DNA from: Desulfobulbaceae bacterium | GTDB taxonomy: Bacteria; Desulfobacterota; Desulfobulbia; Desulfobulbales; VMSU01 | Assembly: GCA_015231515.1 (NCBI GenBank) | Contig: JADGBM010000010.1 | Coordinates: forward strand, 1-53,611 | Reading direction: 5' to 3' | DNA: 53,611 nucleotides | Part shown: piece after piece, positions 25,721-34,478 of the stretch | Position numbering within the stretch: position 1 is the first letter of the stretch | Layout of the letters: every line of letters begins with the position of its first letter | Translations under genes and position numbers: made by a program | The notes under the pieces: model-generated | The model's database searches: none | Told to the model about the DNA's origin: nothing | The model's input: only the letters and a program-made list of their open reading frames with translations

Positions 25721-26044
25721 GATACAAATATCATTGATTGTTTAATTGAACGATTTGTTTTGATTTCTTTGAAATCACAGTAATTCATTGCAATAGTTCT
25801 TTCCTTTGATTTCGGGCTGCTGCGGGTAGCATTCTAAGAAATCAGATTGACAGATAAACATCTTAATGTCAAGAATGTGTAGTTTGTGAAAAATACAGAT
25901 TGGATTATAAGCACTCAGTCAGACTTTATTATAGCTCTCCGCTGAAAACAGTGAGTAGTAAATTAAAACTCAAGATAATTTTTTGTAATTTACACATAAC
26001 ATAGATTGAGTTCAGTATTAACAAGGAAAACGAAGTTTACTAAA
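25721..26044. other. Divergent promoter region
   Basis: This AT-rich gap of about 320 bases lies between the divergent dodecaheme cytochrome and MORN lipoprotein genes and must carry both promoters. I find no clear -24/-12 element, riboswitch or repeat. Confidence 0.4.
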
Positions 26045-27019
26045 ATGAAAATGATTATGTTAGTAGCCGTCTGTTTAACGGTTTGTTTATCAAGTTGTGC
26101 TGGCCCGAAACAACCCACTTTTATTCCCTTACCCGACCATATTGAACTGAGTCAAGGCGAATGCACAAAGGGGAGTTGTGTTGATGGTCATGGAACAATT
26201 ACATTTAGCGATGGGTCTTATTACGAAGGGGCCTTTTCTCGGGGCGTGCGAAATGGCCAAGGGACATTGGTTTTGGCTGCTGGAGGTTCATTTTCTGGAT
26301 CTTTCCGGAGGGGAGTGTACAGTGGTGGTGGAGAGGTTACTCTTGGTGATGGGACAGTTGGTGTATGCAAAATAAATTCTAATTGTTTTGATGGGCAAGG
26401 TGAGTTTATTGCTGAAAATGGCCAAGTGTTTTCAGGAAGTTATAGGAACGGGATGCTTAATGGCCGTGGAAATACAACGCTGCCAGATGGCCGTGAGTTC
26501 AAAGGTGTTTTTATCAATAATCTTCTTGAGGGTAGGGGGCGAATGACTACCGAAAGCGGCGCTTCCTACTTGGGTGATTTCAGGAAAGGAAAGCTTGATG
26601 GTCAAGTGACAATTCTTTTTTCAACCGGAAGTCGATTTGAGGGGATTTTTGAGGAAGGGGAGTATGTTAAGAATGGTGTGTTAACGTTTCCGAATCGAGT
26701 AACTGGAAAATGTATTAGAGGTAATTGTATTGAGGGTACAGGGTCACTTGCACTTGATGATGGCTCTTCCTATGAGGGGCAGTTTCTTAACGGTCTCCGC
26801 CATGGAAAAGGTGTATCTATAACTTCAGGTGGAGCAGTTTATACAGGCAATTATTTGAACGGTAAAAGGCATGGGGTTGGAACATATGTTTTTCCGTCCG
26901 GCATTATTTATATTGGTCAGTATAAAAATGGTAAACGGCATGGGCCTGGTGTGTACAAATTTGCTAACGGGAAAAGTCATCGAGTTTATTATGAAGATGG
27001 TGAATTGAAAAAAGAGTGA
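26045..27019 (+). CDS. MORN-repeat lipoprotein
   Basis: This protein of about 324 residues has a lipoprotein signal (MKMIMLVAV...LSSC) and about nine MORN repeats (YxGxFxNGxxxGxGxxxxxxG). Three variant repeats with a Cys pair interrupt them (CTKGSCVDGHG, CKINSNCFDGQG, CIRGNCIEGTG). A TTG 39 bases upstream would lengthen the frame, but the lipoprotein signal fits the ATG at 26045, the first of two close ATGs. MORN proteins serve as membrane or lipid scaffolds; the function here is unknown. It ends at a bidirectional terminator shared with the OmcE-like gene. Confidence 0.85.
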   Translation: MKMIMLVAVCLTVCLSSCAGPKQPTFIPLPDHIELSQGECTKGSCVDGHGTITFSDGSYYEGAFSRGVRNGQGTLVLAAGGSFSGSFRRGVYSGGGEVTLGDGTVGVCKINSNCFDGQGEFIAENGQVFSGSYRNGMLNGRGNTTLPDGREFKGVFINNLLEGRGRMTTESGASYLGDFRKGKLDGQVTILFSTGSRFEGIFEEGEYVKNGVLTFPNRVTGKCIRGNCIEGTGSLALDDGSSYEGQFLNGLRHGKGVSITSGGAVYTGNYLNGKRHGVGTYVFPSGIIYIGQYKNGKRHGPGVYKFANGKSHRVYYEDGELKKE

Positions 27020-27064
27020 ACCTAAAGGTTGTAACGGATAATTACGTTAAGTTGCTGCTATATG

Positions 27065-27107
27065 AAAAAAAAGGGGTGCCATTTGTGGCTCCCCTTTTTT
27101 ATTTTTA
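27065..27107. terminator. Bidirectional intrinsic terminator
   Basis: AAAAAAGGGG-T-GCCA pairs with TGGC-T-CCCCTTTTTT around a TTTG loop, with A and T runs on both sides. It serves both the MORN gene (plus) and the OmcE-like cytochrome gene (minus). Confidence 0.85.
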
Positions 27108-27124
27108 TGTGTTCGGATTACATA

Positions 27125-27943
27125 TTACTTAACATGGCAAGAAAGACAGAATACTGATCCTGCGTTTGTAATCCAGATGAAACTCTCATTCGCAGCTGAT
27201 TGAGTGTTGTGAACGTCATGACAAGCGTTACATTCCATTGTGTCACCACCGGTCAAAACTGATTCGATGGAGATTCCACCAACAACGCCACCAAAAGTAT
27301 TAGTTTTTTCAGCAATTTCTGGATCACCTTGCCTAACTTGATCCCAACTCATACCAACTGGATGATGGTTGCTAAGATCAACTATGCCACCGGAACCAAA
27401 ACCAGTAGCTAAACCGGCGAGAGTGTCACCTTGACCGCTAGCGCCGTAGACACCGGCCTGGCTAGGAGACTTTCCTGTACCTGCTGTATTAACGGTGAAG
27501 TCTGGGTTGAATTCTGAATAGGCACCCATAGCGGTGCTCCCATCATGACAGCTGAGACATAGAAGAGTAACACCACCAATAGCAACATCACCATTCATCA
27601 GATGCCGGCTTGAAGAGTCATTGTTAAGCTGACCTTCAGTGCCCATGTTTGTACCATTGTTATAGGCAATGAATTGAGTGTTGTCATCAGCGATACCACG
27701 GTTCCATAATGGGCTATAAGAAAGAGTGTTGCCTTGTACGCCTTCAGCAGTTGAACCAGCTCTTACGGTGTTATGTGGATGGTGACAGAAAATACAAATA
27801 CGTGAGTCGCCGTTACCAAGACCTGCACTTGCTCCTGTTGCTGAAAGATCATGTTTTGAATTAACAATTGTTCCAGCAAAAGCAGCAGAGGCGGTAAGGG
27901 ATACAACACCAAGGGCCAATCCGATTAACATTGTTTTTTTCAT
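27125..27943 (-). CDS. OmcE-like secreted tetraheme cytochrome c
   Basis: The protein has 272 residues from the ATG with a strong AGGAG site; an upstream in-frame extension lacks such a site and would bury the signal peptide. The signal peptide (1-23) ends SAAFAG. Four CXXCH sites are at 50, 129, 238 and 266. Landmark segments are NSKHDLSATG, CIFCHHPHN, SPLWNRG, CLSCHDGS, NHHPVGMSW, CNACHDVHN and a final CLSCHVK. This order is that of the OmcE family, whose members polymerise into extracellular heme filaments. It is transcribed away from the NHL/barrel/PPIase cluster. Filament formation here is inference. Confidence 0.85.
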   Translation of the reverse strand: MKKTMLIGLALGVVSLTASAAFAGTIVNSKHDLSATGASAGLGNGDSRICIFCHHPHNTVRAGSTAEGVQGNTLSYSPLWNRGIADDNTQFIAYNNGTNMGTEGQLNNDSSSRHLMNGDVAIGGVTLLCLSCHDGSTAMGAYSEFNPDFTVNTAGTGKSPSQAGVYGASGQGDTLAGLATGFGSGGIVDLSNHHPVGMSWDQVRQGDPEIAEKTNTFGGVVGGISIESVLTGGDTMECNACHDVHNTQSAANESFIWITNAGSVFCLSCHVK

Positions 27944-28789
27944 TTTTTTTCTCCTGTGATTTAGTTTGTTGTTGAAAAAAATAATTGCGATTTGTTTTTT
28001 TATAAAAATTGTTGAAATAAACATTTGCCATGTGCCTTGTTTCTGATGCATCGCTCATGCCAATAAAAATTTATTACCTTAAATATTTTATTGTTTTTTG
28101 TGATTAGGATGTTTTTTGTCGATTTCATTGTAGTTATTTAAATTATTTTTTTATGACTTTTGTTGAGGGATCTTTTTTTAAAATGGCTTTTGGCGCAAAA
28201 ATTCCCCAGTTATTTGATTTATACACCCTTATGTGGGGATTTCACCCACTTTTTTGGGTATGTCGTAAAAATAAGCTTTTTGCAACTGTCTCTTGGTTTC
28301 TTGATTATTTGCAAAAGCCAAATAGCTGGGGTATTATAACCGTAATTGTTACTATATAATATGGTGTGTTGTTTTGCCATTGTTTGGGGTTTCATGTTTA
28401 ATGGACAAGGTTTTTTGCTGAAAAACTTCGAAGAGGTCAAACATCTTGACTTTGTAGGGGGCAGATTAAACAATAATGCTTGAGCCTCTTGCAAAGTGAG
28501 ATAATGTTACCATATTGTATCTACACACGGGATTATTTTCGCGGGCAGTCAACAGCGAAGCAGTGTCTGGGAATTCGAGCGCTTTCTGGAGCGGAGTTGG
28601 AGTTTATTCCCCTGTTGTTGAGGATGCTAGCTTCCCGATAAAAACGCTCGGGAGTGACGGTCTTTTTGCAAGAAGCTCGTTGATTGCAGTTTTATTGTTC
28701 AGATCTAAGATCTAGGCTTTTTTCTGTTGCCTTTTTTGTTTGTCAACTGCGCAATAACTAATTTTAAATTTTTGTTTTGGAGTTAAACG
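27944..28789. other. Long divergent intergenic region, about 850 bases
   Basis: It separates the OmcE-like gene from the NHL cluster. The left half is very AT-rich and the right half (about 28540-28690) is more mixed, with several small hairpins. Short frames on both strands show no family resemblance, no good ribosome site and no conserved composition. It could hold long leaders, regulators' sites or a small RNA. I cannot assign any. Confidence 0.45.
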
Positions 28790-29977
28790 ATGATATCAAA
28801 CAGTATGGTTAAGTTTGTCCGTGATAAAAGGTTGATCTATTTAATGGTAAGTTTTTTTGCGGTGATTTTCTTCGGTGGTTGTGTAACAACAGAAAACGCT
28901 GCAGTTGGAACAGGTGAACCTGTCTTTTTTCCTCCTCCGCCTGATGTTCCTCGATTTCAATTTTTGACATCGTTTAGCGGGACGGGTGATTTTACTGAAA
29001 AAAAATCTGGCCTCGATGAGTTCCTTGGAGGTTCGCAGACTACATATAAATTTAAGAGACCCTACGGTATCACTGTAAGTAAAGGCTCGATGTACGTTAC
29101 GGATACCTTGACATCTGTCTGGAGGTTTAATTTTAAAAATAAAAAAATTCATAAGTTGCAGGGAGATAAAGGGCTTGGCAAGATTGTGCGGGCTCAGAAC
29201 GTCGCCGCAGATGATAATGGTAATTTATTTGTTGCTGATCCTGACCGTAAAATGGTGCTTCAATACGATAAAAATGATCTTTACGTCAGGGGATTTACTG
29301 ATCCTGCTGGTTGGAAGCCCGTTGATTTGGCAACCTTTGACGGTCAGCTTTTTGTTTGTGACGCTACTCACGCTAAAGGGGGGATAAAAGTTTTTGATAT
29401 TGAGAGTGGCGAAATGATTCAGACGATTGGTGATAGTGGACCTCCTAAAGATCGTCTTGGTATTGCTACTGGGATAGCCATGGATAAAGATGGTTATTTA
29501 TATGTTACAGATGCAGGTAACTTTCAGATAAAAAAATATGACCGTGATGGGCATTTTAGAGGTTTTTTAGGGAAACCGGGTAATAGCCCTGGCCATATTG
29601 GTCGTCCTAAAGGAATAGCAGTTGATCGGGAAGGCAAAATTTTTGAAGTAGATGCTGCTTTTGATACCGTACAGGTGTTTTCGCCTAATGGCTTCGTTCT
29701 CGGTTTACTTGGGGGGCCTGGCAGCGCGCCTGGCACCTTAACACTGCCGGCAGGCGTCCATATCGACTACGATAACATTGATTACTTCAAAAAGTACGCG
29801 GCGCCGGGGTTTACTCTTGAATATCTTGTTTTTGTGACCAGCCAGTTTCATAACACCAATGGTATCAGTGTTTATGGTTATGGGAAAATGGAAGGTGAAC
29901 AATACCTTGATTTTGAAGAGTTGAAAAAGGAGAAAGAGGATCTTTTGAAAAAAGCGGCAGAAGAGGCAAATAAATAG
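28790..29977 (+). CDS. NHL-repeat six-bladed beta-propeller lipoprotein
   Basis: The protein has 395 residues. A lipobox FFGGC places the lipid on Cys31. A Pro-rich FFPPPPDVPRFQFL start of the mature protein is shared in form with the second propeller gene downstream. NHL-type blades follow from about 85 to 350 (PYGITVSKGSMYVTD, GIAMDKDGYLYVTDAGN, GIAVDREGKIFEVDAAF). The C-terminus is a charged helix (EELKKEKEDLLKKAAEE). Propellers of this kind accompany extracellular cytochrome loci. It is the first gene of a plus-strand cluster. Confidence 0.88.
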   Translation: MISNSMVKFVRDKRLIYLMVSFFAVIFFGGCVTTENAAVGTGEPVFFPPPPDVPRFQFLTSFSGTGDFTEKKSGLDEFLGGSQTTYKFKRPYGITVSKGSMYVTDTLTSVWRFNFKNKKIHKLQGDKGLGKIVRAQNVAADDNGNLFVADPDRKMVLQYDKNDLYVRGFTDPAGWKPVDLATFDGQLFVCDATHAKGGIKVFDIESGEMIQTIGDSGPPKDRLGIATGIAMDKDGYLYVTDAGNFQIKKYDRDGHFRGFLGKPGNSPGHIGRPKGIAVDREGKIFEVDAAFDTVQVFSPNGFVLGLLGGPGSAPGTLTLPAGVHIDYDNIDYFKKYAAPGFTLEYLVFVTSQFHNTNGISVYGYGKMEGEQYLDFEELKKEKEDLLKKAAEEANK

Positions 29978-30016
29978 TTACAGTTAGGAATAACTGAGAA
30001 ATATTAGCCGCCTCTT

Positions 30017-32350
30017 ATGAAGATGAAACTCCTGTTTTTTGCCTTTCTTTTCTGTACGGCTCCTTGGATCGTTTATGGTGCTGCAGTTGATTTTGTGCCG
30101 CGCCTGGTCAGAACGACAGCTCAACTGACGGTTAACAGTCAATACAGATCAGTGACAAACAGATTTGAACGTGATGGTGGGGAGCCTCCCGCCCGAACGA
30201 CAGAGACTATCCAGATGAGTGAGTCCCTTGGCTTTGGCACCAACGGCTATGTGTATCATCCGAATCTCTTTGTCTTCGGGGGGGCACTGTCAGGAATAAA
30301 CGGTTCGTCGAGAAGTCGTGTGAGTACCGAAGACGGAGACCACCTTCCCCCCGCGAAAAACAGGTCTCGAACAGAGGCCTATAACTTTAATGGCGAACTG
30401 CTGAGGAGAAAGCCTCTCAATGCTGAGATGCGTTTTTCTCGAGATGTGCCTTTTGGAAGCGGTGTAACCCATACTGAAATAAGCCGTAATATTATAGCGC
30501 TTCACTATACTAAAAGGCCGCTTGTGAGTGGGCTTGAGTTTGTCCAGAATGAGCGGGCCAGTAGCAACTTTAGTACGCTAGATGACCAGTATCGAGGCAG
30601 TGTGGCATATAGTATACGAAATTTTAGTGTTCAGGGGGGTGGGTTTTATGCTAAAACTAAGTCAAAACAGGAAAATAGTCTGTTTGCGGAAATTTTAAAT
30701 GAGTCAAACGGGCTTTCTTTTGATAATCGATGGATCTATAAAACCTGGAACTTCAAGACCACTGCAGATTGGAAAGAAACAAAAACGGATAACGGCAAAC
30801 AGATAAATACCCATGACGATGATACTGTAGAGAAAAAGGCAGAAAGTAATCTGGTTGAAACTGTGGAGGCTGGTTTACCCTGGAACACTAATATGTTACT
30901 CAACCTCAGAAGGTCGGAGAGGACAAATCACACTTTTGATGGAGGGCAAACCGTGATGTCACGAACTGTTGGTGAATCTGCTGCGGTAAACCTGACTCAA
31001 AAGGTTTTTGACAGCCTCTCGTCACGGTTTAGTTCGACGTACTCAAACTCGCAATCGGGCTCAGGTTCGAACCAATCAAAAAACTTTTATCTCGGTACAA
31101 ATTATATCAAGCGGCTGCGAACCGGCGGGGTTTCAGCTGGGGTTTCCCAGGAGTTGACCTATATGGACAGAGCGGGATCGGTGGAGAGTAACTACACAAG
31201 CACTCCCACGGTTGCTGGTGGCAGCTTTATCCTGACACAACAAGACATTGACTCATCTTTTGGCGCAATAAATATTACCATTGATATAGCCGGCATAGAG
31301 TTCTCCTTAACCGAAGGTGTGCATTGGACAAAGGGAGCTGTGAGTAATAACAGTGTGGAGGTTGAACTCGCAGGAGGAACAGTAGACTTGGTCTCCTATA
31401 TCGATGACCGGGATGGGGGTGGGGATGGTACAGGACCACATATCTATAAAGCAATCTTCAGATCCAGAGACTTGGATTATGTTCTGGAAACCAGCCAGCA
31501 GACCGTGTATACCGGTCTCACCATTTTGAATGGCCTGGTAACGAGTCAGTACACCCACAAGCAGACCGCCCAGGAGATAAGTGACGGTGATCCGGGCTTC
31601 AATTCGGGGTTGGCGCCGATTATCTCCGATGATAAAATTGCTGCTCGGTTGAATTATGGTCCTTTTTCATTGTCTGCTGACTACCAGTTGGTAAAGTCAA
31701 AATATGATGCAGAGAAATGGGAAAAAGCAAAGTCGGGAAACCCGATCTTGTTGAATGAAGTTTGGGAGTATGGTGCTGCTTTCTATAAACAGACCGTTAT
31801 TATCCCCAAGGTCAGTACGGCAGTCAGGTTGAACTACAGTACAGCTTTTTATACCACTGAGCAGTGGGATAACTCCACCGATGCAAGTGTCGAGCTTTCG
31901 GGCGATAAATATTCATTTTCTGCATCGGCCCATTCTGCCATGAGTTTGCCGACCTATAGAGCAACTCTGAGCCATGGCCTGAGGTATGATATCAGGCGTG
32001 GTGACTATGCTAAACTGGTTACAGGTGTCGGTAGTAATCCTGTCAATAGCCAGGACAAGGATGTCTATCAAACTAATTTAAATGTCAGCTGGGCGGTGCC
32101 CTGGACAAAGATCAGTGTAACAGGCTTTGCCGATTATTTGAATGAACGGATTATCGGTGGCAATGAGGAGATCTCCCTGGAATACGGGGCCAGGTCTGGA
32201 TATCAGTGGCAGTTCGGCGCAACGCGGGTAAATCTGTCAGGAGACTACAAATTTAACGAGGATGAGATTAATGATGAGACTGGATATACCAGCGCCACTT
32301 CCACAGAGGAATGGTCGGTTAATCTTAATATGACCAGAAGATTATTCTGA
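30017..32350 (+). CDS. Putative outer-membrane beta-barrel protein
   Basis: The protein has 777 residues with a signal peptide (about 1-21, VYGAA). The body alternates polar and hydrophobic residues in about ten-residue strands with Ser/Thr/Asn/Gly-rich turns, and ends in TRRLF, a C-terminal Phe typical of BAM-assembled barrels. I recognise no sequence motif of MtrB/PioB porins. Size would suit a barrel of 20 or more strands. Lying between a propeller lipoprotein and a chaperone in a cytochrome cluster, it is the candidate outer-membrane passage for the cytochromes (inference). Confidence 0.72.
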   Translation: MKMKLLFFAFLFCTAPWIVYGAAVDFVPRLVRTTAQLTVNSQYRSVTNRFERDGGEPPARTTETIQMSESLGFGTNGYVYHPNLFVFGGALSGINGSSRSRVSTEDGDHLPPAKNRSRTEAYNFNGELLRRKPLNAEMRFSRDVPFGSGVTHTEISRNIIALHYTKRPLVSGLEFVQNERASSNFSTLDDQYRGSVAYSIRNFSVQGGGFYAKTKSKQENSLFAEILNESNGLSFDNRWIYKTWNFKTTADWKETKTDNGKQINTHDDDTVEKKAESNLVETVEAGLPWNTNMLLNLRRSERTNHTFDGGQTVMSRTVGESAAVNLTQKVFDSLSSRFSSTYSNSQSGSGSNQSKNFYLGTNYIKRLRTGGVSAGVSQELTYMDRAGSVESNYTSTPTVAGGSFILTQQDIDSSFGAINITIDIAGIEFSLTEGVHWTKGAVSNNSVEVELAGGTVDLVSYIDDRDGGGDGTGPHIYKAIFRSRDLDYVLETSQQTVYTGLTILNGLVTSQYTHKQTAQEISDGDPGFNSGLAPIISDDKIAARLNYGPFSLSADYQLVKSKYDAEKWEKAKSGNPILLNEVWEYGAAFYKQTVIIPKVSTAVRLNYSTAFYTTEQWDNSTDASVELSGDKYSFSASAHSAMSLPTYRATLSHGLRYDIRRGDYAKLVTGVGSNPVNSQDKDVYQTNLNVSWAVPWTKISVTGFADYLNERIIGGNEEISLEYGARSGYQWQFGATRVNLSGDYKFNEDEINDETGYTSATSTEEWSVNLNMTRRLF

Positions 32351-32387
32351 TTTTTTTTAACAAAAAACGGCACTTTTCGAGGTAACT

Positions 32388-33410
32388 ATGCGTATATTTG
32401 AAAAAAGGTTTTTAGCTTCATCCTTCATTGTTTGCTTGGTGGCAGGGTTGTGTTTTTCTGGGAATCCCAGGGGCGGTACGGCCTTTGCCTCCGAAGATGA
32501 CGTTGATTATTCCATGGGGCACGACGGGGCTGATCAGGTTACTGTTGCTCGAGTCAATGGTGTTGAGATAAAAATGAGCGCCCTTCTGAAAAGAATGAGG
32601 AATCTGGCCACCAAAAGGGCGGGAAGCCAAGAGATTACTCCACTTGTGGCCCAGAAACTTCAAAAGGAAGCTCTAGACACATTGATAACTGAAGAGCTGG
32701 CCTACCTGAAGGCCTTCAGCGTAATTGGTGTAATGCCGCCTTCGGTGATCGACACTGCAGTGGAGAGCCTGAGAGAGAATTATGGCGGCGCCAAAGCCTT
32801 TGAAGACTATCTTGCCCGAGAAGGGGTGAGCCTTGAGGAGTATCGTGTTCAGGTTGAACGGAACCTGGTGGTTCGCAATTTTATCAGGGTAGAGTTCGGT
32901 GATACCGTGACGGTCAGTCAGGAGGAAATTGATGCCGCCTATCCTGCCTATCCGGGCGAAGAGAACCAGTATCTGGCCCAACTGGAAAAAATACAGGTTT
33001 CAGAGCTCAGGCTGTTCCTTGACCCTGAGAGCGAAGCCTCATTAAATACAGCAAAAGAGTTTCGAGAAAAGATCGTTAACAGTTATGAAGGTGACCTTAC
33101 CAAAATTCCCAATGATGGAACCTTTTTCATTAAAGAAAATGTGGCGCTTAATAAGAGTGTGGATAAGGCGCTTTATGATGCAGGTAAAAAACTTGCTGAT
33201 GCTAAAAAAACAAATGGATTGTCTGAACCCGTGGTCTCTGGTGGAGTAGTGAAAATTATTCAGCTGACTGGGTATATGGCTGAAGTGATAAAAAGTGCGG
33301 ATGCTGTGCGCTATGAGATTAAGAAGTCGAAACAGCAAAAATTAGTCAATAAATGGGTTGCTGGGCTTAAAGATGGAGCCGACATCGAAATATTTGATTT
33401 GACACAATGA
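32388..33410 (+). CDS. SurA/PpiC-like periplasmic chaperone or peptidyl-prolyl isomerase
   Basis: The protein has 340 residues with a signal peptide (about 1-34, TAFA). It has a SurA-type N-terminal helical domain (VARVNGVEIKMSALLKRM, EALDTLITEELAYLKA, about 50-180) and a parvulin-like region (about 190-300, ending NGLSEPVVSGGVVKIIQLTGY), then a helical tail. The parvulin part lacks much of the usual active-site pattern, so it may act mainly as a chaperone. A GAGG site precedes the ATG. PPIases are regular members of extracellular cytochrome loci. It may fold the barrel or the cytochromes. Confidence 0.82.
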   Translation: MRIFEKRFLASSFIVCLVAGLCFSGNPRGGTAFASEDDVDYSMGHDGADQVTVARVNGVEIKMSALLKRMRNLATKRAGSQEITPLVAQKLQKEALDTLITEELAYLKAFSVIGVMPPSVIDTAVESLRENYGGAKAFEDYLAREGVSLEEYRVQVERNLVVRNFIRVEFGDTVTVSQEEIDAAYPAYPGEENQYLAQLEKIQVSELRLFLDPESEASLNTAKEFREKIVNSYEGDLTKIPNDGTFFIKENVALNKSVDKALYDAGKKLADAKKTNGLSEPVVSGGVVKIIQLTGYMAEVIKSADAVRYEIKKSKQQKLVNKWVAGLKDGADIEIFDLTQ

Positions 33411-33434
33411 TGTTGGCTGCACGTAAATGAAAGG

Positions 33435-34478
33435 ATGTTTATGAACCTCGCTCGTTTTAATCTGTTCGTATCTCTTTTGTCATTATTGGCATTATGTTCC
33501 TGTGCCCCTACCCAGTGGGACATGCAGATTAACCGCCATAATGGTATGGTCTGGCCGCCGCCGCCCAATCCGGTAAAGGCTGAATATCTTGGTGAGTTGA
33601 CATCGTTTGTTCCGGTGGGAAAATCAGTGGCATCAATTCTTTTTGGAGCTGAAGAGCAAGGACGTATTCAAAAGCCGGTTGCGGTTGCGGTTGGGGCTGA
33701 TGGCCGGATTGCTATTGCGGATGGGCAGCTTCAGGGTGTGCATTTTTTTATACCGCATAAGAAAAAATATCTCCTGTTGAATCTGGCATCAAAAACTTCA
33801 CTTGTCTCACCGGTCGGGGTGGCTTTTGATGATGATTTAACTCTCTATGTTACTGACTCTGTTCTTGCAAAGATTTTTGTCTTTGACCTGGACGGGAAAT
33901 ATGTCGACGAAATTGCTGTTGCAGGTAACGACGCTTTGCAGCGGCCAACGGGAATCACTTTCCATGAACCCAGAAAACTCCTTTATGTGGCGGATACCCT
34001 TGCCAATAAAATTTATTTTTTTGGTGAGAAACGTGAATTTTTAGGAAGTTTTGGCAAACGTGGAGAGAAGAATGCCGAGTTTAATTTCCCAACTCATTTG
34101 TCCACTGATACTGAAGGGCGCATATTAGTAAACGATACTATGAATTTTAGGCTACAGGTTTTTTCTGTTCCAGATAGGTTTGTTACTCTGTTTGGTCATC
34201 ATGGCGACGGGTCGGGAGATTTTGCAATGCCGAAAGGCGTTGCCGCCGACAGATGGGGTGTATTTTATGTTGCCGAGCCTCTTTTTGACTGTCTTCAGGT
34301 ATTTAATATTCATGGGGACTATTTGATGAGCATTGGCAATAAAGGCACGGGGCTGGGTGAGTTCTGGATGCCGTCAGGGATATTTATTGATCGTCAGGAT
34401 AAACTCTATGTCTGTGATACTTACAATAAAAGAGTGCAGATATTTCAATTATATGACCTATCTTCAGGAGGCCTTTAA
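33435..34478 (+). CDS. NHL-repeat six-bladed beta-propeller lipoprotein (second copy)
   Basis: The protein has 347 residues. A lipoprotein signal ends LALCSC with Cys23 the likely lipid site. The mature start WPPPPNPVKAEYLGELTSF echoes that of the first propeller gene. Blades run from about 75 to 340 (GVAFDDDLTLYVTDSV, KLLYVADTLANKIYFF, GVAADRWGVFYVAEP, GIFIDRQDKLYVCDTYNKRVQIF). Its stop overlaps the next ATG by one base (TAATG), so it is translationally coupled to the 12-motif cytochrome. The ATG at 33435 or 33441 may be used. Confidence 0.88.
   Translation: MFMNLARFNLFVSLLSLLALCSCAPTQWDMQINRHNGMVWPPPPNPVKAEYLGELTSFVPVGKSVASILFGAEEQGRIQKPVAVAVGADGRIAIADGQLQGVHFFIPHKKKYLLLNLASKTSLVSPVGVAFDDDLTLYVTDSVLAKIFVFDLDGKYVDEIAVAGNDALQRPTGITFHEPRKLLYVADTLANKIYFFGEKREFLGSFGKRGEKNAEFNFPTHLSTDTEGRILVNDTMNFRLQVFSVPDRFVTLFGHHGDGSGDFAMPKGVAADRWGVFYVAEPLFDCLQVFNIHGDYLMSIGNKGTGLGEFWMPSGIFIDRQDKLYVCDTYNKRVQIFQLYDLSSGGL

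Noticed and set aside
27944-28051. Upstream extension of the OmcE-like cytochrome
   Set aside because: The ATG at 27943 has an AGGAG site and begins a perfect signal peptide. The extension would bury it.
28400-28430. Sigma-54 promoter TGGACA...TTGCT
   Set aside because: The distance between the GG and GC pairs is 12 bases where 10 are required.
28153-28715. Short open frames in the divergent intergenic region
   Set aside because: No ribosome site, no recognisable motif and no codon pattern. They are treated as non-coding.
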